Below, one piece after another: positions 8,299-17,370 of a DNA stretch of 64,000 bases. The notes beneath the pieces were generated by a model. The model did not search any database and was not told where the DNA came from. It saw only the letters and a program-made list of their open reading frames with translations. Positions within the stretch are counted from its first letter, which is position 1, and the number at the start of each line of letters is the position of its first letter. The stretch is from contig NZ_CP085173.1 in NCBI RefSeq assembly GCF_020616555.1, positions 4,103,501 to 4,167,500 on the forward strand, written 5' to 3'. The DNA is from Streptomyces longhuiensis. GTDB taxonomy: Bacteria; Actinomycetota; Actinomycetes; Streptomycetales; Streptomycetaceae. The translations under genes were made by a program, and so were the position numbers.

Positions 8299-8886
8299 TC
8301 AGGCCCGGGCGAGCGCCGCCCTGCGGCGGTGCCGCGCCACCCGCTCCCGGTTTCCGCACACCTCGCTGGAGCACCAGCGGCGGCGCCGGCCCCGGGACGT
8401 GTCGAGGTAGATGATCGAGCAGCTGTCTCCCTCGCAGCGGCGCAGACACGAGCGGGCGACCGGGTCCGTCAGCAGTTCCACGGCGTCGCGGGCGACGGCC
8501 GCGAGCAGCTCGCGGCAGCCGGGGTCGGCGTGCAGGTCCCTGGCGAGGGTGCCGTCGGTGCGGCGGGTCGCGCGAGGCGCGGGCGGCGCCGCGCGGGCGA
8601 GGGCGTTGACCCGCTCCAGGGCGGCGGACGCGGGCCGGCCGTCGAGTTCGCCGCGCACCAACTGGCCGATGTGGCCGCGCAGTTCGTGCACGGCGGCGAG
8701 CCAGGACGCGTCGGCGCCGCGCAGCGGCGTGTCCGCGGGCACGAGCCCCGAGCCGACCAGCCAGGTCCGCAGCCGCCCCACCGAGTCGAGCCGTTCGTCG
8801 GGATGCGCCGTGGCCAGGAGATCCAGCGAACTGCGCCCGGAGTCGAAGCGCAGCTCGTACGAGGACGAGGACGATGGCGATGCCAT
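8299..8886 (-). CDS. CGNR zinc-finger (ABATE domain) regulator
   Basis: The 195-residue product has an N-terminal ABATE-like helical domain (RFDSGRSSLDLLAT, typical of this family's opening). It ends with a CGNR zinc finger: C-x4-C in RRCEGDSCSIIYLDTSRG, then WCSSEVCGNRERVARHRRR. Members are putative stress-related transcription regulators in actinobacteria, with DNA binding assumed from the basic C-terminus. The ATG at 8886 is chosen because the domain begins there; the frame runs on upstream without family-like sequence. It stands alone between sigU and nnaR, and no target can be inferred. Confidence 0.8.
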   Translation of the reverse strand: MASPSSSSSYELRFDSGRSSLDLLATAHPDERLDSVGRLRTWLVGSGLVPADTPLRGADASWLAAVHELRGHIGQLVRGELDGRPASAALERVNALARAAPPAPRATRRTDGTLARDLHADPGCRELLAAVARDAVELLTDPVARSCLRRCEGDSCSIIYLDTSRGRRRRWCSSEVCGNRERVARHRRRAALARA

Positions 8887-9193
8887 GCCCCTACAGTGCC
8901 CGCACCCAGGCACCGCCGGAACCCCTGGTGCCGGGCCCCTCACGAAGGGTTCACGGACGGGCCGGCCCGGGACGCCGAGCGTGCTGCGCGAGAACGCCTG
9001 GCCGTGGATCGAAACGGCGAAGGACCGACCCGCCCGGCGCGGCCGCCACCAGGACCTGTCGACGGTCGACGGCCCGTCCGCGCCACCACGGCTCACCACG
9101 GCCTCGTCGTGCTCCACGACGACGAGGACTTCGCCGCCGCGGGCCGGTCGGCGGACCTGGACGAGCGCAGCGTTCACCGCACGACGAACCGAC

Positions 9194-10354
9194 TCACTCC
9201 GTCCCGTACTTGGAGTCCGCCGCCGGGTCCAGGGCCAGGCGGTAGCCGCGCTTGACCACCGTCTGGATCAGCTTGGGAGTGCCGAGCGCCGTGCGCAGCC
9301 TGGCCATCGCCGTCTCCACCGCGTGTTCGTCGCTGCCCGCGCCGGGCAGCGCGCGCAGCAGTTCGGCACGCGGCACCACCCAGCCGGGCCGGCGCGACAG
9401 CGAGCGCAGGAGCGACATCCCGGCGGGCGGCACCGGGCGCAGGTCGCCGTCGACCAGGACGGCCTGCCCGCGGATCTCCACGCGATGACCCGCGACCGGC
9501 AACGTACGGGCCCTGCCCGGGAGTTCGGCGCACAGGACCTGGACGAGCGGGCCGAGGCGGAAGCGTTCGGGCTGCACGGTGTCCACGCCGTGGGCCTGGA
9601 GGGGCAGCGCGGTCACGGGACCGACGCAGACGGGCAGGACGTCATGGTGCAGGGCGGCGAGCAACTCCGGCAGCTGGCCGCGCAGTTCGGCCCTGGAGAG
9701 CAGGGACACGGCGGCGGGCGCGCTGGTGAACGTGAGCGCGTCCACACCCCGGGCGAGGGTCGCGTCGAGCAGCCGGTCGAGGGGCCCTATGTCCTCCGGC
9801 GGCATCCACCGGTACACCGGCACCCCCACGACGTCGGCGCCCGCCTCGCGCAGCGCCTCGACGAAGCCGGGCAGCGGCTCGCCGTGCAGCTGGACGGCGA
9901 CCCGGCGGCCGTCGACGCCCTCGTCGAGGAGCCGTTCGAGGACCTCCGCCATCGACTCGGACGACGGGGACCACTCCTCGGTGAGCCCGGCGGCCCTGAC
10001 GGCGCCCTTGACCTTGGGCCCGCGGGCGAGCAGCTCCACGCCGCGCAGCCGGGCGACGAGCGCCTCGCCCAGGCCCCAGCCGTCGGCGGCCTCGATCCAG
10101 CCGCGGAAGCCGATGGCGGTGGTCGCGACGACGACGTCGGGCGCGTGGTCGACGATGTCCTTGGTCGCCGCGAGGAGCTCGCTGTCGTCGGCGAGCGGGA
10201 CGATGCGCAGCGCGGGCGCGTGCAGGACGGCCGCGCCGCGCCGCTGGAGCAGCGCCCCGAGTTCGTCGGCGCGGCGCGCGGCGGTCACGCCCACGGTGAA
10301 GCCCGCGAGGGGGCCGTGCTGCCCCGCCGGGGGGCCCTGCTGTGCGTCGTACAT
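9194..10354 (-). CDS. nnaR: NnaR-like nitrate assimilation regulator (HemD domain + winged helix)
   Basis: The 386-residue protein joins an N-terminal uroporphyrinogen-III synthase-like domain (about residues 15-265, from GFTVGVTAARRADELGALL) to a C-terminal OmpR-type winged-helix domain (about 285-370, ending AMARLRTALGTPKLIQTVVKRGYRL). In Streptomyces the syntenic protein NnaR co-activates nitrate and nitrite assimilation genes with GlnR. The HemD-like part may sense a ligand or be a relic; catalytic activity cannot be judged here. The adjacent nitrate transporter on the same strand supports the role. The alternative annotation would be a plain uroporphyrinogen-III synthase, but the DNA-binding tail argues against that being its only job. 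Confidence 0.87.
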   Translation of the reverse strand: MYDAQQGPPAGQHGPLAGFTVGVTAARRADELGALLQRRGAAVLHAPALRIVPLADDSELLAATKDIVDHAPDVVVATTAIGFRGWIEAADGWGLGEALVARLRGVELLARGPKVKGAVRAAGLTEEWSPSSESMAEVLERLLDEGVDGRRVAVQLHGEPLPGFVEALREAGADVVGVPVYRWMPPEDIGPLDRLLDATLARGVDALTFTSAPAAVSLLSRAELRGQLPELLAALHHDVLPVCVGPVTALPLQAHGVDTVQPERFRLGPLVQVLCAELPGRARTLPVAGHRVEIRGQAVLVDGDLRPVPPAGMSLLRSLSRRPGWVVPRAELLRALPGAGSDEHAVETAMARLRTALGTPKLIQTVVKRGYRLALDPAADSKYGTE

Positions 10355-10451
10355 GTGGCTCTCGTCCCGCTCGGGTGGTTCTGCCGGGGTCGACCGAGCC
10401 TGTCAAGATCCCGTGACGGGCTCGGTTCCCCATGATGTCAGCGGTGTTACG

Positions 10452-11804
10452 TCACACCTCGGCGTAGCTGAGCCGGGACTCCGTCTCCGCGGCCTCGACG
10501 GGAGCCTCCGTGGCGGCCGGGCGGCGAAGGTATACGGCCCAGGTGAGGGCGAAGCACACCGCGTAGAAGACGAGGAACCCGACGAAGGCGGCCGTGCCGG
10601 TGCCCGCGGTCTGGAAGGACTGGCGGAAGGCGAGGTTGATGCCGAGCCCGCCGAGCGCGCCCACCGCGCCGATCAGCCCCATCGAGGCCCCGGACAGGCG
10701 CCGCCCGTACGCCGCGGCCTCCTCCCCCGCGAGCCCCCTGGCGGCGGCCTTGGCCTGGAAGATGCCGGGGATCATCTTGTACGTCGACCCGTTGCCGAGA
10801 CCGGTGAGCACGAACAGGGCGATGAACGCCGTGGTGAACAGCGGCAGCGACTTCTGCGTCGACGCGAGGACGACGACGGCGGTGGCGGCGGCCATCCCGA
10901 CGAAGTTCCACAGCGTGATGCGGGCGCCGCCGAACCGGTCGGCGAGCCGGCCGCCGACGGGCCGGATCAGGGAACCGAGCAGCGGCCCGATGAACGTGAT
11001 CGACGCGGCCTGCAGCGGTGTCCTGCCGAACTGTGTCTGCAGGACGAGTCCGAACGCGAAGCTGTAGCCGATGAACGACCCGAACGTCCCGACGTACAGG
11101 AACGCCATGATCCATGTGTGCGGGTCGCGCACGGCCTCCTTGGCGGCGCCGGTGTCGTTCTTCACGGTCGCGAGGTTGTCCATGAACAGCGCGGCGCAGA
11201 TCGCCGACACCGCGATGAGCGGGATGTAGATCCCGAGCAGTACGCGCGGTCCGCCGCTCGCGCCGATCACGGCGAGCCCGGCGAGCTGCACGACGGGGAC
11301 GCCGATGTTGCCGCCGCCCGCGTTCAGGCCGAGCGCCCAGCCCTTCTTCCGCAGCGGGAAGAAGGAGTTGATGTTGGTCATCGACGAGGCGAAGTTGCCG
11401 CCGCCCACCCCGGTGAGCAGCGCGCACACCATGAACGTCGTGTACGAGGTCCCCGGCTCCATCACGGCGAACGCGGCGACCGTCGGGATCAGGAGCAGGC
11501 TCGCCGCGAAGATCGTCCAATTCCGGCCGCCGAAGCGGGCGACGGCGAAGGTGTACGGCACGCGGGCGACCGCCCCGACCAGCGTGGCCATCGAGACCAG
11601 GAAGAACTTGCCGGCCGGGTCGATGCCGTACTCGGGCCCCATGAACAGGACCATCACGGACCACAGGGTCCAGATCGAGAACCCGATGTGCTCGGACAGG
11701 ATGGAGAACGCGAGATTGCGCCGCGCGACCTTCTCGCCGCCCTCCTGCGACCAGAACGTCTCGTCCTCCGGATCCCACCTCTGGATCCAACTCCGGGCTG
11801 CCAT
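10452..11804 (-). CDS. narK: Nitrate/nitrite MFS transporter
   Basis: This 450-residue, 12-helix major facilitator protein of the nitrate-nitrite porter family has the signature ALLTGVGGGNFASSMTNINSFFP near residue 135 and a second Gly-rich nitrate motif, GLNAGGGNIGVPVVQL, near 160. Conserved Arg residues occur in GGRLADRFGG. It imports nitrate for assimilation or exports nitrite. The ATG at 11804 has GGAGG 6 nt upstream; an overlapping GTG one codon earlier is less well spaced. It lies directly upstream of nnaR on the same strand with about a 100-nt gap, so co-regulation by nitrogen control is plausible. Confidence 0.9.
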   Translation of the reverse strand: MAARSWIQRWDPEDETFWSQEGGEKVARRNLAFSILSEHIGFSIWTLWSVMVLFMGPEYGIDPAGKFFLVSMATLVGAVARVPYTFAVARFGGRNWTIFAASLLLIPTVAAFAVMEPGTSYTTFMVCALLTGVGGGNFASSMTNINSFFPLRKKGWALGLNAGGGNIGVPVVQLAGLAVIGASGGPRVLLGIYIPLIAVSAICAALFMDNLATVKNDTGAAKEAVRDPHTWIMAFLYVGTFGSFIGYSFAFGLVLQTQFGRTPLQAASITFIGPLLGSLIRPVGGRLADRFGGARITLWNFVGMAAATAVVVLASTQKSLPLFTTAFIALFVLTGLGNGSTYKMIPGIFQAKAAARGLAGEEAAAYGRRLSGASMGLIGAVGALGGLGINLAFRQSFQTAGTGTAAFVGFLVFYAVCFALTWAVYLRRPAATEAPVEAAETESRLSYAEV

Positions 11805-11903
11805 CACACGCCTCCAGGGTCACGGTTCTCGGCTGCTGACCCCGAAGGTAGGGATGCGGGATTACCGCGCTGTGCCGCACCGTGACCGGCGGGGAACGTT
11901 GCT

Positions 11904-11931
11904 CTCACCGGGCGCGGGGCCCGGCGGTGAG
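11904..11931 (-). terminator. Hairpin after the Gly/Tyr/Pro-rich membrane protein gene
   Basis: The inverted repeat ctcaccg...cggtgag has a GC-rich interior that can extend the stem. It lies 20 nt past the stop codon of the gene at 11951-12913 on the minus strand. Moderate strength, no T-tail. Confidence 0.45.
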
Positions 11932-11950
11932 CTTCGCTCCCCGGCGTGGG

Positions 11951-12913
11951 TCAGGTCGTGGTGCCCGCCCACTTGAGGCTCGCCGAGCCGCCCTTGTCCC
12001 ACTTCAGCGTGACCACGTCGTCGGCCTGCGTCAGGTTCGCCCCGAAGACCTCGTCGCCGGTGTCCTTGCCCATGCACTTGACGGCTATCCGGAACGCGCC
12101 GCCGCTGCGGTTCTCCCCGATGCCGGTGCAGATGCCCTTACCGCCCGCGTCGATGTAGGACACGCTGTACTTGCCCTTGGCCGTGCCGGACGCGACCTTG
12201 TCGCCGACCGTGAGGGTCCTGGCCTGTTCGTCCTGCCACTGGCCCTGATAGCCGGTGGACCCGGCGGGCCGCTCCTCCACCGTCCCCGAGGGATCACTCG
12301 GCTCCTCGACGGGGTCCTCCGTCGCGGGGTCCTCGGTCGTGGGCTCGTCGGAGGGCTCGTCCGACACGGTGGGCTCCGCGGACACGGAGTCCTTCGCCTT
12401 CGGCTTGTCGTCGTCGCCGCCGCTGTTCGTGGCGAGGAAGATCCCACCGACGATCACGACGAGCGCGACGACCGCGGACCCGACGATGAGGGCCGTCCGG
12501 CGCTTGCCACCACTGCCCTGCGAGGGCGGGGGCGGCGGATAGGCACCTCCGCCATAGGGCGGCTGCCCGCCGTACGGGGGCTGTCCGTAAGGGGGTTGGC
12601 CCTGCGGCTGCCCCTGCGGGGGCTGGCCGTAGGGGGGTTGGGCACCGTATCCGGACTGATCGCCGTATCCGGGCTGGTCCCCATAGCCGGGCTGATCCCC
12701 GTAAGCGGGCTGATCGCCGTAGCCGGGCCGGCCCTGAGGGGCCGGTGGCGGGGTCTGCGGTGTCTGCGGCGGACCCGGGGGCGGGGTCGGCGCGCCGGCG
12801 TACGGGTTGTCCTGCCCGCCGCCGGACGGCGCCTGCGGCGGGGTGGGCGGCGGCCCGTACGCCGGGTGGTGCCCGGATCCGTCCTGCGGTGGCTGGCCGG
12901 GAGGCTGTGTCAT
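11951..12913 (-). CDS. Hypothetical membrane protein with GYGDQ-repeat cytoplasmic tail
   Basis: I do not recognise a specific function. The 320-residue protein has a proline/glycine/glutamine/tyrosine-rich N-terminus (residues 1-130) with tandem GYGDQP-like pentapeptides and PYGQPP/PYGG repeats. One transmembrane segment follows (about 140-160, TALIVGSAVVALVVIVGGIFLA), then an acidic Ser/Thr/Pro/Glu linker and a small outer domain of about 100 residues with two cysteines (GICTGIG and VKCMG) that could form a disulphide. This layout is common in Streptomyces envelope proteins. It is separated from narK by a hairpin and from the acyltransferase gene by about 80 bp. Confidence 0.75.
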   Translation of the reverse strand: MTQPPGQPPQDGSGHHPAYGPPPTPPQAPSGGGQDNPYAGAPTPPPGPPQTPQTPPPAPQGRPGYGDQPAYGDQPGYGDQPGYGDQSGYGAQPPYGQPPQGQPQGQPPYGQPPYGGQPPYGGGAYPPPPPSQGSGGKRRTALIVGSAVVALVVIVGGIFLATNSGGDDDKPKAKDSVSAEPTVSDEPSDEPTTEDPATEDPVEEPSDPSGTVEERPAGSTGYQGQWQDEQARTLTVGDKVASGTAKGKYSVSYIDAGGKGICTGIGENRSGGAFRIAVKCMGKDTGDEVFGANLTQADDVVTLKWDKGGSASLKWAGTTT

Positions 12914-12996
12914 CGATCCGGGTCCCCTCGTGGTCCTGCGGTCACTGGTCGCTCACGGCCCAACCTCCCCCACCCCCGCTCACCGCACAACCCCGT

Positions 12997-14292
12997 CTAA
13001 CGGCTGTGCGCCCGCTTCTTGACGCCGTTCGGCCACAGCCGCGGGCGCCGCTTGGCGGCCAGGTCCTCGATCCAGCCCGTGCCGAGGACCGCGAGGGCGA
13101 TCAGCGGCCAGGTCAGCACGAACATCCAGAGCATGTACGTGGAGTCGAGGGCGCCGCTCCACCTCGCGTCCTCCATGAACGGCAGGTTGTACGCGAGGTC
13201 GATGATCGGCACCGTCGCCATGATCAGCATGTTGTGCCAGAGATAGATCGTGACCGCGCGGTTGTTGGACAGCGTGATGAGCTTGTCCCACTTGGCGAGC
13301 CGGCCCGGCAGCTCCTGCCAGGACGGCGAGTACTGGAGCAGGATGACGACGAACCCGAAGGACCAGGTCGCCTGCGCCAGCGGGATGTCGTTCAGGTCCC
13401 AGCCGTCCGGCCCGAGATGGCCCGAGGCCCACCACAGTCCGAACGCCATCACGATCGCCGAGCAGGACACGGCGAGATAGCGCGGCACCTTCGCGAGGAC
13501 GCCTTCGTGGTGGGCGAAGCCGAGGACCCAGCAGCCGCCGTAGACCGCGAAGTCGGTGACCGCGTTCCCCGTCTCGCCGGGGATGGTGACGATGCCCGTA
13601 CCGACGACGGCCGTCAGCGCGAGCGGCGCGAGCAGCGTCGCCCACGGCACCTTGCGGAACGCCCAGAGCAGCAGCGGCGAGGCGATGACGAACCACAGGT
13701 AGGCCCGCAGATACCAGAGCGGGCCCGCGGCCTGCGACGGCCAGGTGTCCTCCAGGAGGCCCGCCTTGTCGCCGAGGTGCCAGGGGAACGACGGCGCACC
13801 GACGGGCACGAAGTAGTTGAACAGGCCGATCCAGCCCCAGGTCCCGCCGCTGTCGGGGTCCTTGCCGGGATTCCAGCCCCCCAGGAAGAGCAGGGCGAGG
13901 ACGACCACGCTGAACGCCCACATGGGCGGCAGGAGCCGGCGGATACGGCCCCTGATCACACCGATCGCCGGCCGGCTCAGGGAGCGCGCCATCAGCGATC
14001 CGGCGAGCGCGAACATCACACCCATGGAAGGGAAGAGGACCGTCAGCCAGGCCCACCCGAAGAGGTGGTAGGCGACGACGCGGACGAGCGCGATGGAGCG
14101 CAGCAGGTCCAGATAGCGGTCGCGGCCCGGCTTCTTGGGCGCGGCCGCCTGCGCGGGCGGGGCCGGCGGAGCGGGCGCGGGCACCTGCGTCGGCTCCGGT
14201 GTGAACGGCACCTGCGGGAACGGCACTTGTGACAGGGGGCGCGTCTGCGGAAACTCGCTCCGGCCGCCGGTGGCGGGCGTGGGATACGTCAT
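12997..14292 (-). CDS. Membrane acyltransferase (acyltransferase family 3), mat locus
   Basis: This 431-residue polytopic membrane protein has the family 3 acyltransferase pattern: an N-terminal Pro-rich tail, then RDRYLDLLRSIALVRVVAYHLFGWAW containing the conserved R-x10-H arrangement, and about ten hydrophobic segments. Such enzymes move acetyl or succinyl groups onto sugars. Its ATG overlaps the matB stop as ATGA, so it is co-translated with matB and probably modifies the same extracellular polymer, as IcaC accompanies IcaAB. The GGAGG site 8 nt upstream supports the start. The substrate is an inference from context. Confidence 0.85.
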   Translation of the reverse strand: MTYPTPATGGRSEFPQTRPLSQVPFPQVPFTPEPTQVPAPAPPAPPAQAAAPKKPGRDRYLDLLRSIALVRVVAYHLFGWAWLTVLFPSMGVMFALAGSLMARSLSRPAIGVIRGRIRRLLPPMWAFSVVVLALLFLGGWNPGKDPDSGGTWGWIGLFNYFVPVGAPSFPWHLGDKAGLLEDTWPSQAAGPLWYLRAYLWFVIASPLLLWAFRKVPWATLLAPLALTAVVGTGIVTIPGETGNAVTDFAVYGGCWVLGFAHHEGVLAKVPRYLAVSCSAIVMAFGLWWASGHLGPDGWDLNDIPLAQATWSFGFVVILLQYSPSWQELPGRLAKWDKLITLSNNRAVTIYLWHNMLIMATVPIIDLAYNLPFMEDARWSGALDSTYMLWMFVLTWPLIALAVLGTGWIEDLAAKRRPRLWPNGVKKRAHSR

Positions 14293-16463
14293 GCGACGGG
14301 CCTCCGATCGTTGTCGTGCGACGCACGCTGGCGAGGAACCGCCCCCGGCGCCTCCACCGCTCCGGTGCGCCGCAGCTTCTGCCAGCGCAGGCGGCCGCCG
14401 GTGAGCGCGGTGATCCAGGACTGGAGCAGCACGACGTACATCAGCTGCCGGTAGAGGACCTGCTGGAGCGGGAGCGAGATGAGATGGGTCATGCGTTCGC
14501 GGTCGAGCCGGAAGGCGTACGCCGCGCAGACGGCCTGGATGGCGAGGACGCCGAGCCAGGCGCCGATCGTCTTCTCCGTGGGGCCGAACACGAGGCCGTA
14601 GAGCAGGAAGACGTCGATGAGGGGCGCCAGGAGCGGCGCGAGGACCATGAAGAGGGCGACGAACGGCAGGCCGATGCGGCCGAAGCGGCCGGAGGGGCCC
14701 GACTCGATCACGGAGCGGCGGTGCTTCCAGATCGCCTGCATCGTGCCGTACGACCACCGGTAGCGCTGGGACCAGAGCTGCTGGACCGACTCCGGGGCCT
14801 CGGTCCAGGCGCGGGCCCTCTCGGCGTAGACGACGCGCCAGCCGTCCCGGTGCAGGGCCATGGTGACGTCGGTGTCCTCGGCGAGCGTGTCGTCGCTCAT
14901 GCCGCCGATGGGCTCGAGCGCGCTGCGGCGGAAGGCGCCCACGGCCCCGGGGATCGTGGGCATGCAGCGCAGCATGTCGTACATGCGGCGGTCGAGGTTG
15001 AAGCCCATCACGTACTCGATGTGCTGCCAGGCCCCGATCAGGGAGTCCTTGTTGCCGACCTTCGCGTTGCCCGCGACCGCGCCGACGCGGCGGTCACCGA
15101 AGGGCTGGACCAGCTCGCGGACGGTGGACGGCTCGAAGACCGTGTCGCCGTCCATCATCACGATCAGGTCGCACCGGGCATTGGCCAGGCCCCTGTTGAG
15201 CGCGGCCGGCTTGCCCGCGTTGTGCTGGCGGACCACCCGGACGCCGGGCAGGCGCAGATTCTCGACGATGCGGGCCGTGCCGTCCGTCGAGCCGTCGTCG
15301 ATGACGATGATCTCGATGGGGTGCTCGCTCGACATGAGCGAACGCACCGTGTTCTCGATGCACTTGGCCTCGTTGAACGCCGGGACCAGGACCGACACCG
15401 GTTCGGTGACGGGCGGCCCCCAGGAGAATCCGCGGCGCCGCACGCGCCGGGCGTGCGCCCCGGACAGGAGGAGCATCAGGCCGAAGCGGGTGAAGACGAG
15501 GACGCCGATGACCGCGAGTCCGACGACGAGCACGTCCGTCACGTTGTCCGAGGCCTCGACGGCGTAGATCCACGCCTTGCCCTTGGCCAGTTCGAGACCG
15601 TGCACGGGCGTGTGGGCGCTGGGTGCCCCGAGCGCCTCGGTGAGGTTGACGAAGTCGTATCCCTGGCCCTGGAGCTGGGGCAGGAAGCGGTCGAGGGCGG
15701 CGACGGTCTGCGAGCGGTCGCCACCGGAGTCGTGCATCAGGACGATCGCGCCCTTGCCGCCCTGGGGCGTGGCGCGGCGGATGATCTCGTCGACGCCGGG
15801 GCGCTTCCAGTCCTCGCTGTCGGTGTTGTTGACGACGGTGATGTATCCGCGGCTGCCGATGTACTTGGTGACCGGCCACGACTTGTCGTCCATGGCGTCG
15901 GCGAACGAGGAGTACGGCGGCCGGAACAGCGAGGTGCGGATGCCGGCCGCACCGGCCAGGGCCGTCTGGTTCTGGGTGAGTTCCCAGTCGATGCGGCTCT
16001 TGGACTGGTACGAGAGGTCGGGGTGGTTGAAGGTGTGCAGGCCGACCTCGTGACCCTCGTCGACCATGCGTTTGACCAGGTCCGGGTAGCGGGAGGCCAT
16101 GGTGCCGGTGACGAAGAAGACGCCGTGCGCGTGGTGTTCCTTCAGGACGTCGAGGACCTTCGGGGTCCACTCCGGGTCGGGGCCGTCGTCGAAGGTGAGG
16201 ACGAGCCGGTGCTCGGGCACGCTCATGCTGGTCTCGCGCCCGCCGCGCGTGTCGATGACGGGACCGCCATCGAGGATCTTCTCGGGCACGTGATCGGTGG
16301 CGGCGGGCGGCTGGATGCGGTGGTCGGCGAGGATCTCGCTGTGCACGTACCCGCGGAGCATGAGCATCGCGAGCAGGGCGACAAGGAGCAGCGACGGCAG
16401 CAGATAGCGCATCGGCAGGCGGCGACGCGGCGCCCTGCGGTTGCTGCGTTTGCGGGAGGACAT
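14289..16463 (-). CDS. matB: Bifunctional polysaccharide deacetylase / GT2 synthase MatB
   Basis: This is a 724-residue membrane enzyme. A transmembrane anchor (about 18-40) is followed by an outer NodB-type deacetylase domain with TFDDGPD near residue 90, HTFNHPDLS, RPPYSSF and LMHDSGGDR, all with catalytic residues intact. A second membrane segment (about 305-335) leads to a processive GT2 domain with VIDDGSTDG, MMDGDTVFEP, AEDTD and QRYRW near 566, then C-terminal helices. This fuses the functions of PgaC/IcaA and PgaB/IcaB. In S. lividans, matAB makes an extracellular beta-1,6-GlcNAc-type polymer that glues pellets together (recalled). It sits between matA and the acyltransferase, with 0-4 nt junctions. 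Confidence 0.93.
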   Translation of the reverse strand: MSSRKRSNRRAPRRRLPMRYLLPSLLLVALLAMLMLRGYVHSEILADHRIQPPAATDHVPEKILDGGPVIDTRGGRETSMSVPEHRLVLTFDDGPDPEWTPKVLDVLKEHHAHGVFFVTGTMASRYPDLVKRMVDEGHEVGLHTFNHPDLSYQSKSRIDWELTQNQTALAGAAGIRTSLFRPPYSSFADAMDDKSWPVTKYIGSRGYITVVNNTDSEDWKRPGVDEIIRRATPQGGKGAIVLMHDSGGDRSQTVAALDRFLPQLQGQGYDFVNLTEALGAPSAHTPVHGLELAKGKAWIYAVEASDNVTDVLVVGLAVIGVLVFTRFGLMLLLSGAHARRVRRRGFSWGPPVTEPVSVLVPAFNEAKCIENTVRSLMSSEHPIEIIVIDDGSTDGTARIVENLRLPGVRVVRQHNAGKPAALNRGLANARCDLIVMMDGDTVFEPSTVRELVQPFGDRRVGAVAGNAKVGNKDSLIGAWQHIEYVMGFNLDRRMYDMLRCMPTIPGAVGAFRRSALEPIGGMSDDTLAEDTDVTMALHRDGWRVVYAERARAWTEAPESVQQLWSQRYRWSYGTMQAIWKHRRSVIESGPSGRFGRIGLPFVALFMVLAPLLAPLIDVFLLYGLVFGPTEKTIGAWLGVLAIQAVCAAYAFRLDRERMTHLISLPLQQVLYRQLMYVVLLQSWITALTGGRLRWQKLRRTGAVEAPGAVPRQRASHDNDRRPVA

Positions 16464-17219
16464 TTACAGGATGCCGCTTTCCGGGGACGAGGCCGCTGAC
16501 GGTCCGGCCGGACTCTGACTCGGGCCGACGGGCGGCGCCGCGACGGTCTGGGTGCCGTCCTGGGCCGGGGAGTCCGACGGCTCGACGGGTGGTCCGCTGT
16601 CCGAGGGGGACGGCTCGCCGGGGTCGGGTGAGCTGGGCTGCTCCGAGGGGCCGGGGCCCGGGTCGGGTGAGTTGCCGGGGGCGGGCTTGCCGGGGCCGCC
16701 GGACGGCTTCGGGTCGGACGACTTGCCGGGTTTGTCGCCCGGCTTGGCGCTCGCGCTGCTGTCCGGCCCGGTCGACGAGCCGGCGCCCGGCTCACTGGAC
16801 GCCGCTCCCGTGCCGGAAGCGCTGGGACCGGCCGTGGCGCCCGTCGAGGAGGACGGCCTGGCCGCCGGGTCGGCGGGCAGCGGCGACGTGTCCACCTTGC
16901 CGGCGGGCTTGTCGCGGTCCTCGCCCTGGATGGGCAGCCAAGGAGCGCTCGAGTTCCCGGAGAGCAGCGTCGCCACGATGACCACGGCGTAGACCGCGCA
17001 GATCATGCCGACGATCGCGCCGAAGCGGCGGTATCTGCGGTTTCGCCGTCCCGAGTCGTCCACGAAGACCGGGACTTCCTTGTCGGCCGCACCCTCGCGC
17101 CGGGCAGCGATGAGCTCGTCCAACTGGCGGCCCGCGCCGTCGAGTTGGACCGTCACTTCATTAGGATCGTGAGTTTGCCCGGAACGGGCATTTTCTCGCC
17201 AATGTTCCACCGTACGCAC
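16464..17219 (-). CDS. matA: MatA-like membrane protein with Pro/Ser-rich outer tail
   Basis: The 251-residue product has a basic N-terminal cytoplasmic part, one transmembrane segment (about residues 66-88, AIVGMICAVYAVVIVATLLSG), and a long disordered outer tail of Pro, Ser, Gly and Asp ending SSPESGIL. It has no catalytic motif. It ends immediately before matB, so the two form an operon; in S. lividans matA is required with matB for mycelial aggregation. The GTG at 17219 is only 2 nt from the GGGGGG run, so translation could instead begin at the GTG three codons later. Confidence 0.8.
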   Translation of the reverse strand: MRTVEHWRENARSGQTHDPNEVTVQLDGAGRQLDELIAARREGAADKEVPVFVDDSGRRNRRYRRFGAIVGMICAVYAVVIVATLLSGNSSAPWLPIQGEDRDKPAGKVDTSPLPADPAARPSSSTGATAGPSASGTGAASSEPGAGSSTGPDSSASAKPGDKPGKSSDPKPSGGPGKPAPGNSPDPGPGPSEQPSSPDPGEPSPSDSGPPVEPSDSPAQDGTQTVAAPPVGPSQSPAGPSAASSPESGIL

Positions 17220-17370
17220 ATCCCCCCAAGGACATGAACATTGGGTGCGCGCGCGACGTACCGAGCCCTCGTCGTTCGGACCGGGCCCCCACCCGATCCG
17301 AGCGCCCCCCTTATCACAATGCGCTCGGACGACGAATGTAGCGCACGCGAGTGACAGCCGCGTCCAACCC

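Noticed and set aside
11805..11950. Possible GlnR boxes upstream of narK
   Set aside because: I found isolated gTnAC-like pieces but no convincing two-box GlnR arrangement by eye, so no site is claimed.
12567..12740. Apparent DNA tandem repeats
   Set aside because: They are codons for the GYGDQP/PYGQPP protein repeats and not an intergenic repeat array.
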